From NCBI GenBank assembly GCA_903813345.2, contig CAIIXF020000005.1, positions 14,571,375 through 14,635,374 on the forward strand: DNA of 64,000 bases, in the 5' to 3' direction. Source of the stretch: Owenia fusiformis. Lineage: Eukaryota; Annelida; Polychaeta; Sabellida; Oweniidae. Below, piece by piece: positions 13,801 to 28,800 of this stretch; the stretch's first letter is position 1, and each line of letters opens with the position of its first letter. The translations under genes and the position numbers were made by a program. The notes below the pieces were generated by a model. It did no database searches. It saw only the letters and a program-made list of their open reading frames with translations, and was not told the DNA's origin.

Positions 13801-16800
13801 GAATATCAATTGGCATCCCTGCGAGCAAATCCTCCTTGGCATAGATGTGAACATGACACTGTATTTAGGAAAGTGATATTACATGCATCGTTGCCATCGA
13901 AAAAATTAACAAAAAATGAAACCTTTGAGGAGATAAAAAATTTATTAAAGGAGAATCACCATATTGAACTAGTTAGCTCTAGTTCTTAGAACTACATGTA
14001 GTGCTGGCAATTTGTTTGTTCTGGACTAATTCTTTTTTTATGCTGCCAACTAAATTGTTCTTAATAAAATTTTCTTCATTTAAATGTTATACAATATAAT
14101 ATAAAATTTTGTATAATCTAATTTGAATTTTCATTTTTTAGTTGTTCTTGGGATGTTGGTGAATGCAGTAGTGAAAGTTTTGTATTGACGCATACAGATT
14201 ATGGGCAGTGCTACACATTCAATACCTCAATTTCCACCGTCACTAAAACGGGTATGTTCAAACATCTATAACATTGGAACAAGTAATGAGTCAAATAAGT
14301 AGACGTGAAATTCACATGAATAGTATAGGCATGAAATGCAAAGTTGCATAGAAATGCTAAAATATTCGATGGTTCGAGAGTATTAAGTGATATTAGAGCA
14401 TGGATGTAGCCAGGGGTGTGATCACATCCCCCCCTCCATCCCCCCACCCCCACAAAAGAGAAAAAAGTTATTTTGTAAAATATATTGAAATAAATTAACA
14501 AAGTATTGTTTGAATTGCTTAGAATACACCATATACAATGTCTATTAAAAAAAGATTTGGGGCTTGCTTCGCTCCCTGTGATGCAAACACAAAAAATCAA
14601 ATTGTAACTGTCTTATTTTAGACGCAAATAAATAATACATACATACATACACACACCCCCTTGGCTACGCCCCTGTAGAGTGATATGGCATACAATGTTA
14701 GGGTGATATGGCATAGAATATTAGAACAATGTGGCATAGAATGTTACAGGTTTGGCATGAAATGTATAGAAATATCATGTTCACTTGCTCTATGTTTACT
14801 GCATTCAGGATGGGGCCCAAGTGAACAAAGGTGTGGAAATATGGCATGGGAATAATTAAGGTAGACAATGATTTTCTCTATTTGCAGGTGCATCATCCGG
14901 CTTATCAGTAATGATTATGTTATTTGTTTTTATGTGTCTGCTGCTTATGAATGGTTTATTGGATGACTGTTAAATGTTAATACTAAGATACTTTCGAAAA
15001 TATACTTAACAATACAAGTAGACAAACAGAATATCCTATGCATTTCTAGGGGTTAGGTTTAGTAGAGTGAATATGCTTAAAATTTAACAGACATTGCAGG
15101 GGAATCCCCAAAATTTTTCCAAATGGGGTGCGTGATGTCTGCATCTAAAAAGAGTCCTTTTTATCATAGCTTGCTCTTGGAGACTAGCTTCTTCACCTCC
15201 TTCACCAGAGCATGTAGTACTTCATTCTTTCGAGCCTCGTAAGCACCATCAGCCAATGCAGCTTCCTCTGAGGATGCCCTAAGACACAATAGGGAGGTTA
15301 AGATACACATTTTTTTTAAAATGGTGGACATGTACACATGAATTATTGTCCTTTGTGGATTAGTTCTCCCATTTGTACTGTTTACTTGGCGGATTGAGTA
15401 TTGATTTTCGGAAAAATATTTTTAATTAGGTCCCTGAGGGAGTGAATTGAAAGCGGGACAATAATCCATGAGGGTTGTCATATTACATTCTCACATACAG
15501 GTTCTTTTTAAAACATGTAAAGTAACCTCTCTACAGTGTCCTTTGTTCCCCATGTATATTGAAATAAATGTGATGTTTTAGATGCTGTTACATGACCCTA
15601 ATGAAGTCCCCAAAGTACAGGATCTAGGCTTTGCAGTCCCCCCTGGACAACGCTCTTTCGTCAATGTTAAGGCAACCTATGTAAGATTTCTATTATTAAA
15701 CCTTAGCATATTTTTCTTTCATATTTTCAAAAAGGTATTATGATGTATATATTTAATATACATAAATATAAGTGAGAATATGTACATGGCTGAATATGTA
15801 CACTCAATATATAATTTTAGCCAATGCAATTAAATATGAGAGAAATTATGTTTTATTACAGTTTACAAATTTGGAGCCACCCTGGGGTAAATGCGGAGAT
15901 CTTCCTCTAACTTACAACTTCACGGAAAACACTTATACGCAATTTAAGTGTCAGATGGAATGTTTGACAGACTATGCTGACCATATGTGTCAATGCAGAG
16001 CCCCCTATATGCCGGAAAATACACTGGGGTTGCCAGAGGTTTGTGATATCGGGACGTATCTGTCATGTTTAGTTGGATCTCTTGGAGACTTACAACAGCA
16101 GTGGTCGTATCAACAGTGCGCAAGCAAATGTATGCCACAGTGTACGAAAAAATCTTACGAACCCATAATGTCTTTTGGGAAGATGTCTGAGTTAAGCGTC
16201 AGTGATTGGCTCTCCAATACAGGCGATACAGGGCGTAATCTACAGGACATATACGATACAGCTATTAATGTACAAGCCAAGACTAATAAGTATATGTATA
16301 ACAGCATCTACTCCAAGTTGTCTACGTTATCTGCAAGCATAACTGCATTTCGGGAATTCGCTGATGATTGGATTATTCACGAATCAATATTCAATAAAAC
16401 CCTTAATATTGGTAGCACATTTGAAGATTTTATTGCGAGTGATGCCGCAATAGTTAGAAAGTCACAAGTAGATATATCTTTGTTTACCCCTGATAGTAAC
16501 AGTGGGTATTCCCTTGAGGATGTCAAAGGCTATTTAGATGCTGTAAATGGACATATCTATGCTACTATCCTTAATATATCAAATGTAGCTTTTAATGATA
16601 TTGTCCAGTATACTGATAATATGTTGGTAAACTATGCCACTCATGTAAGTCAAACTGGTATACAAACTGGATGCAGCGAATCTTATGGATCAGTGAGATA
16701 CCTTCTCTTGCAGTTGTCTGAGTTTGAGCAGAATCCAACTGATATGGCTGGTATTGTGGCAGAGTATAGAACTGAAAAGGACAAATTGCTATCTTGTAAT

Positions 16801-19800
16801 CAAGATTTCATAGATACTGCCAACAGTATTGGCACATTTAATACCTCTGGTAATGTGGACACCATTGTTAACAAATACAAAGAGATGATGCCCGACTATA
16901 GAAAAATCGATGTCAAGATCGATGTCTTCACTACGCAAGCTGAGGAAAATATACAAAAGTATTTCAATGATGAAGAAACACTGTTAGATACTATTGATCT
17001 ACTGGATGATATTATTGACCCACTAAAAACTGAACTTGATGTGATAAAAGGTGTTGTTCTCTATGATAGTGTTTTAGCAACAAAGAATCTTGTATATGAC
17101 CTGAAACTGGATATGAAAACTGAATATACTAAGATTATAGACTTTATGCTAGAAATACAGAATTACCTCAGTCCATCAACAGAGGCATTTGCTTATAGTG
17201 AATTAAGTATTTTTCTTCAACCATATCTTTACTTTAACCAGAGGGAGTATTCCTTGAGATTTGATCCCATTTCCATGAGTGACATCCCACTTGAACGTAT
17301 CTCATACGTTAAGGAAAACTTTCGCACGGTCATGGATGCAGTCATAGATAACTATTTCCAGCAACAGTTAACAGTTGTCGATGCTTTCGAGAGTTTGTTC
17401 ATCTCTAAGATCACAGCAGTGAATGCTGCATTGGCAGATGTGGAAGGGCTTCTCACAGAATACCAAACAAAAAGACAAATTGATAAAACCTTTATTGAGT
17501 AAGTTAGAATTAGCTATTTGCAGAAATATCCTGGGATCGTCAAGTCAAGGAATCAGTTTTCCTGAGTCAAAAGTGGGCATGGTAGCTAATTTAAAGTAGA
17601 TCATAGTTTTTTAATTATGTTTACTAGGATCAGTTCCCAAATGAGGGGAGACAGGGACAATTGATACTGTTGAATGTTAGAAAATTTGGAATATTGGGGT
17701 TTGCTTTTGTGTCCTGGTTGTAACTTTTAACCTTATATGGTAAAATGTAATCTATACAGACAGATGTTACAGGTACAGTAAAACCTGTATATCTGAACAC
17801 CTGGCTAATCCGAACACCTTCCAATTTGAACACTTTCTTTCGGTCCCATTTTTTCCTCCCATTGACTCCCATGTTAAAAAAACCTTGAAATCTGAAAACC
17901 TCCTAATCTGAACAGTGAACAACCTGATTTGAAAAAGTGACCTGTCTAATCTGAACATTTTATCAGAAATCAAATGTCTGGACATTTCAATAATAGCCAC
18001 ATATTGAGTCAATGTTATAGTTCTTATTATCTTTACATATGCAATGTAATCAAAGAACCAATATTGTCCTAATTAACTTATTTAAGTCTCAATGACATCC
18101 TTAATTGAGGAAAACAACAGGAAAGGTGTGAATACGGGAGTTAATTGGTTTATCCTATTAGAAAAGAACTGAATGTTTTATGTTTGGATTAAGAGAAAGG
18201 TGTGAATCAAGAAGGGCCCCCCAAGAAGATAATTGGTTTATCCTTATTTTAAATTAACTGGATGTTTTTTATTTGGATTATGAACAAGTCTTAACTGTTT
18301 TATATCCCATGGGTCTGTTATGATAGCTAGGATTCAATCAGTAAATGTTTTATAATCACAGAGACAACACAGACACATTTGCAGACAAGATTATAATTGT
18401 TTTATCATTATTAGAAATTACCTGGATGTTTTTGATTTGGATTAAGAGAAAGGTGAGAATCTGGAAGATAATTGGTTTATCCTTATTTTAAATTAACTGG
18501 ATGTTTTTTATTAGGATTATGAACAAGTCTTAACTGTTTTATATCCCATGGGTCTGTTATGATAGCTAGGATTCAATCAGTAAATGTTTTATAATCACAG
18601 AGACAACACAGACACATTTGCAGACAAGATTATAATTGTTTTATCATTATTAGAAATTACCTGGATGTTTTTGATTTGGATTAAGAGAAAGGTGAGAATC
18701 TGGAAGATAATTGGTTTATCCTTATTTTAAATTAACTGGATGTTTTTGATTTGGATTATGAACAAGTCTTAACTGTTTTATATCCCATGGGTCTGTTATG
18801 ATAGCTAGGATTCAATCAGTAAATGTTTTATAATCACAGAGACAACACAGACACATTTGCAGACAAGATTATATCATGAGAAAGAGAAAAAATTCAGCTT
18901 CGTAATATCCTATCACTAAAATGCCTCCTAAAAAGGCACATCTGACAAACTGAATGCCCTTGATATTTTGAAAGATTATGCATCATCTCGAATGAGCACT
19001 CATGAAAAATTATTTTTAATTGAAGAGGGTATCTACTCAAATATTGCTAATGCTAAAAGTGCCAAGAAACAAACAACAATGAACGACTTTTTAAAGCTAA
19101 AGTAAAGCAGTGCTATGTAATCATAATATGAGATAAGTCATTTAATAAGCATAAGATTTCGTACAAGACTATCATATACTTATTCGGTGTATTACAAAGT
19201 TTTTCCAAAAATAATGAAATTGTTCAAAATGTAAATAAAACATACCATATACATGTAGGCTATAGGCCTATTGTAGAATAAACTCATCAACAACATGTAT
19301 TGTTTTAAGTATTAAGTGTTCAATATAGTGGACTGAACAATGAAAATCCCCCCCCCCCCCAACCAACAATATCCTCGAAATTTGAACACCTGCCAATTTG
19401 AACGCTTTTGGCTGGTCCCATGGGTGTTCGGATTAGACAGGTTTTACTGTAATTGCCAAAGTAAAATGAGTAATTGCTTCTCAACTTTACAAGAAACTCA
19501 AAGTATAGAGGGGTACACCTGGTTTATTGTATTATATCAAAATGAACCCAAAAAATCACTAATGTATATGCATGCTTTTTGTTTCAGGAACAACTTTCTG
19601 ACGATTAATGTTTATTATTCTGAGCTGAGCTACACATCAATTGAGCAACAAAAAGCTTTGGACGAAGGATCTTTAATGGGTATGTTATATTCTTAAACAA
19701 TATCTAATGGGTGATATTTTCTGAACTTACTCTTTTTGTTTTGACAAATTAAAGCATAATTGGTAAAAGGGAATGATTAACAAGTATTACAACACACAAA

Positions 19801-22800
19801 AAATTAAAAGAGGGAGCAAAACAAACCAACAATATCCCAAACTATGATCCAATGCAAGCTACAATGTCTGACATCCCCTTCCCACTTCAGGGACCCTTAA
19901 TATAATCCAAAGCCACAAGACCATATAACATTTCATTCATACTGAAGTTATTAGGATCCATGTTGAAGAATAAAAAATGATTGTTACAATTCTTAATACC
20001 AAAAAACTGTTGTAGTCACTTGTTAGAAATATTTTTTTAAGATAGAGCATGGCCAACATTAATTTGCAAAGTCACCACCATGGTCTTCAAAACACAAATC
20101 ACTCATTTTATTCATTCATTGGATAAAGTAGAACATCAATGCACTATGAATCAGAAATCATATGATTTGGGGAGTATATATTTAAAGGGAGGATTGACAC
20201 AGTTGTAGACATGAGGCAAAACCTGTGTATATTGAACATTTTTTTGCTGATCAGTGTTGGTAATTTGTGTTCACTAGAGTTGGTAATTTATACAGTAGTC
20301 AGTACTGAGTAGAGTAGGAAGGGTGCGTAGGAAGGGTGTCCACTAGAGAGAGGTCTTCTATAATACTTACTCACTGTATTATATATGTATATGTTTATTA
20401 TATATTTTTATTAGTATTGCTTTTAACTCATTTTTTGTCTCATATATTTAAACACCTTGCTTATTTCTAAATTCTGGCTGAGCAACTTTCGAGGAGGAAT
20501 TATGAAATGTCTACTTTCACATTTTGAGGTTAATCTCTGTGTATATATCCACTAATATCCAGAAACAAGCATTTTTTGTAGTGTTTCCATTTTATTAAAT
20601 AATTTACTAGATTATTACATATTAATCATGAACAATGAATATTTATGAATTCATGGTGCTGGTTCGACTGGTGCTGGTTCATCTGTTGCTGGTTCATCTG
20701 TTGCTGGTTCATCTGTTGCTTGATTGTTTTCCTTACTTGGCTGACAATATTTCAATCCTATAATGTACATTAAAAAAACAATAAATTCACATCCTCCGTA
20801 CGCAGGGCTCCATATTTTATAAAATCATAATGCACTGGTAAATATCATTTCTGTTCAGTTGATCGATGCCTTGAATTGATGCACTGAGATACTCTAAGCT
20901 GATTGGCTGAGACACACTAATTTGGCATCTTTGAATTTTATCAAAAATTTTTGATCCTTTATTTATCAGTATGGATAAAAATCGACTCTATTTGTAATAA
21001 ATAAACATCCATTTGCCATCTATTTCCTCGCATTTTTGGGTTTGGTATACTTATGAAAATTATAATATGGACAGGTCAATAATTATTAGTGGAATAAAAA
21101 GTATATTTCTTTAATAGAGAATCAGTTGTGAGAAACTGATAAAAAATGATACAATTTTACATTATTTTTGGCTCGTATTATTCATTGTCATATATACAGG
21201 GTTGGCCAAAAATCCAATACCCAAGTTTTAAGATTGATGATTTTTATGATATATCTTAAACGATGCCATATATTATATATATAATTTTAAACAATAATTC
21301 CTAACAATATGACACCATTCAATTGAAAAGTTGTTATTTCTTGTGGAGTTAGAGGCCAGAATGCGAAATTTCTTTTTATATTCACAGCTAGACTCAATAT
21401 GCTTGACTGAATTATTATGAATTTATTTAAGAGTAATACACAATTGATAGTTAATTAAAAAGATATAAGTTTATTGGTCAAATGTGCCCTATAACTTGTA
21501 TAAATGTACTTCTTTTGAAGGTACCAAAGTTCAAATTTTACGCAATTTGGAAATCTGGAGTGAATAACCTTACTGTCCACAAGAAAACAGCTGTTTCTCA
21601 ATCGGATGGTGTCATATTATTAGGGATTGATTTATGTTTAAAATGATATATAATACATGGTATTATTCAACGTAATACATATATTATATGAAATTAATCT
21701 TTAAACTTGGGTATTTTTGGCCCACCCTGTATATGATATATTTTTACTAAAAATCACAAATGTTGATACTTTATTCTATTATAATTAAAAGTTTTATATC
21801 TATTTATTCATTTTCTATAAAAGTTGATATCCTTTATTATTTGGGAGAATTTACAGAATTTTGCACTCTTCATGTAAATCATACATATTGCTTACAATTT
21901 TGACTCCAAAAGTATAGCTTTATTATTGCTTTGTATAAAAAACCTCATACCCACCTACCCACCTACGTGGGACATAATACAGTCATTGAAGGGTTCAATT
22001 TTAAAGATTTCTAAATCTCAAAATAGCTCTAATTATTAACATTTCTACAATTCCGGCTTTATTTTATGACAAGACGGATGACAGATCCATAAATAAAGGC
22101 ATATGGGTGCATTGTAATGTGTAATGACCCGAGGGCGCCCCAGGGGAATAACTTACTAACGACTGTGAGCATAGGTCAAACAAGCCAGATGAAGAAATTG
22201 AAAGAAAGTGTGCTAAATTTGATGCCCCGAGTTGGAATGGAACCCAACTGGGATGTAGTAGCAACTTGCTATCAAAGGTCGTTACAAATGCATCTATAAT
22301 TCATCATAAACTAAGATTTAATAAACTAAGATCTTTAAAATTGAACCTTTCAAAGATTGTAGCATCTCCAACGTACGTGGGTAGGTTGGTATGAGGTATT
22401 TTATTCAAAGCCCTTTATTATACCATGGGCTCTAGTTGACAGCCCATGATTATACTCAAATGAAATATAGATTGCAGACATTGTATACAGTATTTATTGA
22501 GTTCAACTTAAGTCAGATTTTGAGCTTCTGAAAACTTGTAGATGATTTGAAAGAAAATCTGGTCAATTTAAAGCAAGTTAAAAATACCTTATTGACTCTT
22601 ATGACCTTGAGAAGGTCATCAAAGGTCAAATCTCAAATCTAATGTCAGAATGGAACTTCTGAGAAATTATAGATGATTTTGCACAACACTTGGTCAATTT
22701 GAAGCAAGTTAAAAAATACCTTTTCTGTTTCCAGTTTTCTTTTTCTGGCTTTGAGAAGGTCATTGAATGTGAAATCTCAAATCTAAAGTCAAATTTGAAC

Positions 22801-25800
22801 TTTTGAGAACTTGTAGATGATTCTGAATTAGTCAATTTGAAGCAAGTTGATAAAGGACCTTTTTGAGCTTTTTTGACATTGAGAAAGTCATTGAGGAAAT
22901 CTCAAATCTAAAATCAGATTTGAAAAAAATTTAATGATTTTAAAAAACAATACCATAATTGTGATCTACTTTAAAATTTGAGTATAATATAGCTGTACTT
23001 TGAAGAAAGGGGGAAGTAGAACGATGTATGGACCTCTTTGACATTTAGCACCTACCTGCACTGCTTGCCCAACATTCACAACCTTGAGGGCAACCTGATC
23101 CTCTTCCACATGGGTGAACTCCACAGCCCTCTTCAGCCCTCTTATGTCGCTGAAGGGTTTCCAACAAAGACCCAACACTCTGAAATATATAAGCAATCTT
23201 TGCAATTGTGATCTATCATTTTACACCCATGTATCATACTTCTGAACCTGAATAAAGGTGGATCTGAGCAATATCAGATAACATACACCAAGATTTATTC
23301 TTTCTATGAATGTTTATCTCTCTGGTAGTAACGTACAAAGTTGTTGATTTTCTTTCTCAGAGATATTTATTTTTATTTTTGACGTTTCGTAGGATGTCCA
23401 TCCTACTTCTTCAGAAATTAAATTATAATTAATTATTTCAGTTTGATTCAAATATAATTTTATTTCTGAAGAAGTAGGATGGACATCCTACGAAACGTCA
23501 AAAATAAAAATAAATATCTCTGAGAAAGAAAATCAACAACTTTGTAAGATTTATTCTGTTGCTTAGCCAGATTTTGCACAATTTTAGATCGAATAAATGC
23601 ATGTGATACATATTTAACATGAATTATTTTTCAAAACAATAATACCCAAAAGTAGAACTATAATAAATAAATTGTGAACTATACTTACTATAGCAACCAA
23701 GCAAAGTAGAACCAACCCGGCAACAAATCCACTTTTCACCATCTTGATAAATTACAGATGTTTTGGACAGTTCTTAGATAACCCAAGCTGAATATAATGA
23801 TATGTTAATGCAATTAAGATATTTCTCAAATAGTAAATGCTGAAATTTTTTAATTTTACTCAAGCCTCAATTTTTTATGAACTTACCTTACTAACTATCA
23901 ACCAGTTATTATCAAGATGCTTTTAAATGCTTACTACTGGTAAATCATTCACTTTAGATTTGTATTTATTATCCCATCGAACAAAGTTTGGGGGGACATG
24001 CATGGCTATGTCTGTCCGTCCAACTGTCCGTACATTTGTACATCCATCCAGCAATAACTCAGATACTGTTGGATGGACTAATATCATTTGTATTTTATAT
24101 GAATATCCCCCTTAATTTCTGCTTGAATGTTGATTTTCAAAATGGCCACCAGTTTCAAAATGGCAACCAGTTCTGTGTCAGGTTTACAGTATTTTAGGTA
24201 CAACACATAAAACTGAAATATTAATATATTTTAAGTGCAAAAAATTATATAGGATATTGATTAAGTTGAAAATCTAAATATTCCCCCCCCCCAAAATGGT
24301 GCACATTTTGAAAATGCTATTTCATGATTTCTTTGGAAAAGTAGTGGAGCGATTTTGTTCATATTGCCATTTTACATGAGTTATTTTATGTTTTTTACTA
24401 TAACTCTAAAAGTAGTGGAGCGATTTTGTTCATATTTGTATATGGATTGGGATTTTGTAAAATTGGCAGCCAAGGCTGTTTGATGGTATTTGCTATGCTT
24501 TGTTGATGCTGTTATATAATTTTAAGATTGATTTAATATAAGCAATATCAAATCAACTTGATGTCTATCTTGAATTAGTTGTTTAAATGTTCATTTTACA
24601 AAACAAATATTCCATTTTTCTTTTTTTCTTTTTATTGACAATGTAATTCAAAATGTGAATGAAGTGATTAACATGAATTATAGTTATTGAAATTAATAGA
24701 AATAGAAATACATATACTATTGGCCTATTAATCATTATTTTTGAGATTAGCAGTGTTGCCTTGATGGGCATTGCAACAATGTGGACGATTTATTTTATCA
24801 AGAGAAAGTTAACAACTAAATTGCTAAATGAATAGGCACAGTACATGGCAAAATATGTTAGGTCTTCTAGTATTTTTTTGACTGAAACGCTTAGGCCATA
24901 AGAAGTAGATTCTTTATTTTGCGTCCCCTCGCTTGCACGATTTTGAGTAAATCAGAAAAAACAAACACATCAAAATAGCAATCACAAGGGTCTGAATGTA
25001 CCATCGCATTTCGTTCAATCAGAATCAGACGAAATGGACGATAATTTGAGGCATGTCAAAATTGACAGTGTTATTGATTACTTTGGCATACATTTTGTAT
25101 TTTCTTATTTTTACCCTTGAATAATAGTTATGTTTAAATATATTGTATAAAATGTATAGATATGGGTTTGTAATCACTGCAAATTGGTATGTCATCCTTT
25201 TTATGCCCATAAAATGAATACATTTCTCAGCAAACAAGTTTGTGTTTTTGTGTTTGTTTTCCTTGTACAGGGTGACCGGAAAAAAAGGAGACCATTGAAA
25301 TAGGCAATATCTCCTAAAATAGACTAGTGACATCAATGAAATTTTGCATACATCAGGACAGTTCTATGGAAATTTGTTCCTGCAAGTGTCAATACAAGCA
25401 GTCAACTGGTTCAGGAGCTATGATCATTTACATAACATGCTCCAAATAGGCGCAATTGAGACCAACGCAGAGCTGGATACATTTGGCAAATACCCTTACA
25501 TATTCCGACCTTGTTATGGCATTACATTTAGCATTTATTGCCACCTTTAGGTCAGCAATTGTCTCAGGATTGTTTTGGTACACATTGTCTTTCAAATTGC
25601 CCCACAAAAAGAAATCAGGTGGATTCAAATTTGAGGTGTATGGAGACGAAGCTTATCTGACCTATGGCTTCTGACTCAGTGGTCCCACTCAGTTACAGTA
25701 TCATCCTAAGGAGGTTTTGGGCAGCCCTTGGTTTTCATATGGGATTTAATTGTGCCATATAGTGGTTTTAGTAACATGGCACTATGCCCAATACCTAAAG

Positions 25801-28800
25801 TGACTCTTAAGATTTGGTAAATCAGCACTTTGGCAACAGGATGATGAACCACATGTCAGATAACCCTTCATTGCCATTACAGCCTAGACTTGAATCCTGC
25901 TGATTTCTTTTTGTATGGATATTTGAAAGACAATCTATACCAAAACAATCCTCAGACTATTGTTGACCTAAAGAAGGCAATCACTGCTATATGTAATGCC
26001 ATAATAATGCCATAGAGGGCAGAACATGTAAGGGTAGTTTGCCATATGAATCCAACTCTGCGTTGGTCTCAATTGTGCCTATTTGGAGCATGTTATGTAA
26101 ATGATCATAGCTCCTGAACCAGTTGAATGCTTGTATTGAAACCTTCAGTAACAAATTTCCATATAACTGTTCCAGTGTATGCAAAATTTCATTGATGGCA
26201 CTTGTCTAGTTTAGGAGAAATTGATTACTTCAATGGTCTCCTTTTTTTCCGGTCACCCTGTACCATTGCATGATTTGGATTTTGCCAGGACGCAAAACAA
26301 AGAATTGACTTGTTATGGCCTTATTGATATGAGATCTATTAAAAAGGCGCATCATCACCAACGTGCAAAAGTCATGTTATTGCTATAAATCAGGCAATAA
26401 GTCTACACGACCTGTAATAAATAGGTTTAAGAGACATTATTATCACAACACTAACGACACAACAAATAATCGAAAAAATTAATATTGAATGGAAGGGGGA
26501 GTGAATGGAGGGGGGGGGGAGTAAGATGTCTTTAAGATGGAACAAATTCACAAGAACTTGTGTATTTGAAAAAACTAAACTCAATACCTCAGTTAGAAAC
26601 TGGATATTACAATACTGGAGAATGAAAAATGGGAAAAGGATTGGTATCAATATGGAGAACTGAATTCAACAATGTTTTTCTCTTAAACCAATCATTGAAA
26701 ACATTTTGTAAAAAACACGGTATTTTATGTAATGTTGACTGATTGACAACAATTTAATGCGAAAATTATTTAGAAATATTTTAAATAACTGTTTTTGTTA
26801 ACAGTTTTTGGCTCACACAGTGAGCCTATGGGATCGACCAGGCGTCCGTCCGTTGGTCCATCCGTCCGTCCGTCCGTCCGTCAACATTGGTCGCACAAAT
26901 TAAAACTGCTATTCGGATTGAGTCATAGCCACATTCATTTTATGCATATCCATAATGCCTATTTGACCTATCATCGCCATTTCCCAAGTTCGCTCGGTTT
27001 CCGAGAAATTGCAGATTTTGATGTCAAAAAGTCAAATTTTCTGTAAATACTAGACACTTTGTTGAAGTAGAACTTTCAAATAACTTTTAGTAGTTGCTGT
27101 ATGTGCAACTTATGTCCTCTGAAGATTTCAAAGCTCTTGGAATTACAGTTTTTGGTTTTTACTCTATAAAATTTGACAAAAAGTAGGACTTAGTCATTTT
27201 CAGGAAACTTTCTCATGTATAAAGTCAATGGCAGGTTTTGTGATTGACAAGTTTCTCAAAGTTTGCCTTATACTTGATCATTTCTTGCAATGAATTACAT
27301 CATTACTAGATTAAAGCATTCCCTACATATTGCTCAATATATGTCAGCATCAAATTTTTACCATTTTTGAGATATTTGACGTCAAAAAACAGTAAAAATA
27401 AGTTATTTTTCAACTTGCTTCAATTTGACCAAATTTTTTTTTGAAAATCATCTACAAGTTGCCAGGAGTTCAAATCTGACATTAGTTTTAGGATTTGACC
27501 TTTAGTTGACCTTCGAAAGGTCAAAAAAGTTGATTTTTCAAATAGATTTTTGGATGTAAATTTTGGTCAGCTTAATCACAAAAGACCTTACTGAGCTCTG
27601 TCTAAGTAAAATTTTCAAGGTCAAAGGTCATCAAACTAGGTCACACAACTGTGCTATCTAAGTTTCTCAAAGTTCGAGACTACAAATCCAAATCAATATT
27701 TTTGTTTGAAAGTCAGGATATACATTCCTCTGAAGGTTCCAAACTGTGTGAGCACAGGACCGTGGGTCCTTCATTGTTTTTTTAGTGTAATTGTTTTTGC
27801 TCCTTTCTACCAATTCTTGAGAATAAAATAGAATGTCTTTCCGAACCTTGTTGGAACAAAATAGCATATACAACATGTTTTTAGACCTCTCAATATTATA
27901 TAGTTATAGAAAGGAATTTTTGGTTGATTTTAAAAAAGTATTCAAAAAATTAAAACAAAATCCCCCAAAAATAGATAAAAATCAAGATAAACCTTTTATT
28001 TCATTAACAAGATACTTTTTTAAAATCAACCAAAATTTCCTTTGTACAATTACAATATTGAGAGACCTAAACATGTTGTGTTTGTGTCATTTTGTTCCAA
28101 TGAGGTTCGGAAAGATGTTTCATTTCACTCTGGAAACATGATACCAAGAACAAAACAAGAGTTTGATGTGTTTTCTAAAACAATATAGATGAAAGTATAT
28201 ATATATATATTTTTCAAATAATATTGTTACCATTTAAAGGATGACCATTAAATTGACGATGTGTTAAATTTTTAGATTTTACTTATGACTGGTTTAAGAG
28301 AAACGTGAGGTCAAAAAGTTCTCCGTTCATTTTGTATGATCAATGGGCATGACTTCAAGTATTAATCATTGCTTGATAGCTAATACTTAACATAATATGC
28401 TGGTAACTAGTTCAGCCCAATGCTCATAGACACCAGGGTAACCCCTATAACCATTTGCAGAAATTACCTACTCCCCCCTCCATTCATTTTGTACGATCAC
28501 CAGGTGTGATTTCAAGTATTGATCATTGCTTGATAGCTAATACTTAACATAATATGCTGGTAACTAGTTCAGCCCAATGCTCATAGACACCAGGGTAACC
28601 CCTATAACCATTTGCAGAAATTACCTACTCCCCCCTCCATTCATTTTGTACGATCACCAGGTGTGATTTCAAGTATTGATCATTGCTTGATAGCTAATAC
28701 TTAACATAATATGCTGGTAACTAGTTCAGCAGAATGCTCACAGACACCAGAGTAACCCTTATAACCATCACCACATCTCTTAAAACCACAGACCAGAGAG

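Larger units (their letters stand above)
17776..19449 (+). mobile_element. pogo/Tigger-type transposon remnant
   Basis: 1,674-bp element flanked by TA. Left terminus CAGTAAAACCTGTATATCTG then AACACC repeats; right terminus GGATTAGACAGGTTTTACTG is the inverted partner. This terminus type is known for pogo-like Tc1/mariner elements. It retains a transposase C-terminal piece at 18941-19105 and carries an internal 239-bp triplication. Confidence 0.85.
26640..28330. repeat. Duplicated segment, copy A, with nested elements
   Basis: Starts GGTATCAATATGGAGAACTG and matches 52676-53360 and, more loosely, 51990-52460. The match is interrupted here by the GTCCGTCC element at about 26805-27775, then resumes with TTGCTCCTTTCTACCAATTC. 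Confidence 0.75.

Noticed and set aside
22966-23205. Minus-strand frame [15 protein letters not shown] as a protein
   Set aside because: It is the wrong frame of exon 2 of peptide paralog 1. The spliced frame has the conserved cysteines and matches the paralogs.
23400-23510. [14 protein letters not shown]-like reading, similar to the end of Penelope-type elements
   Set aside because: It is short, lies on both arms of a 213-bp foldback and has no reverse transcriptase nearby, so it is annotated only as a foldback.
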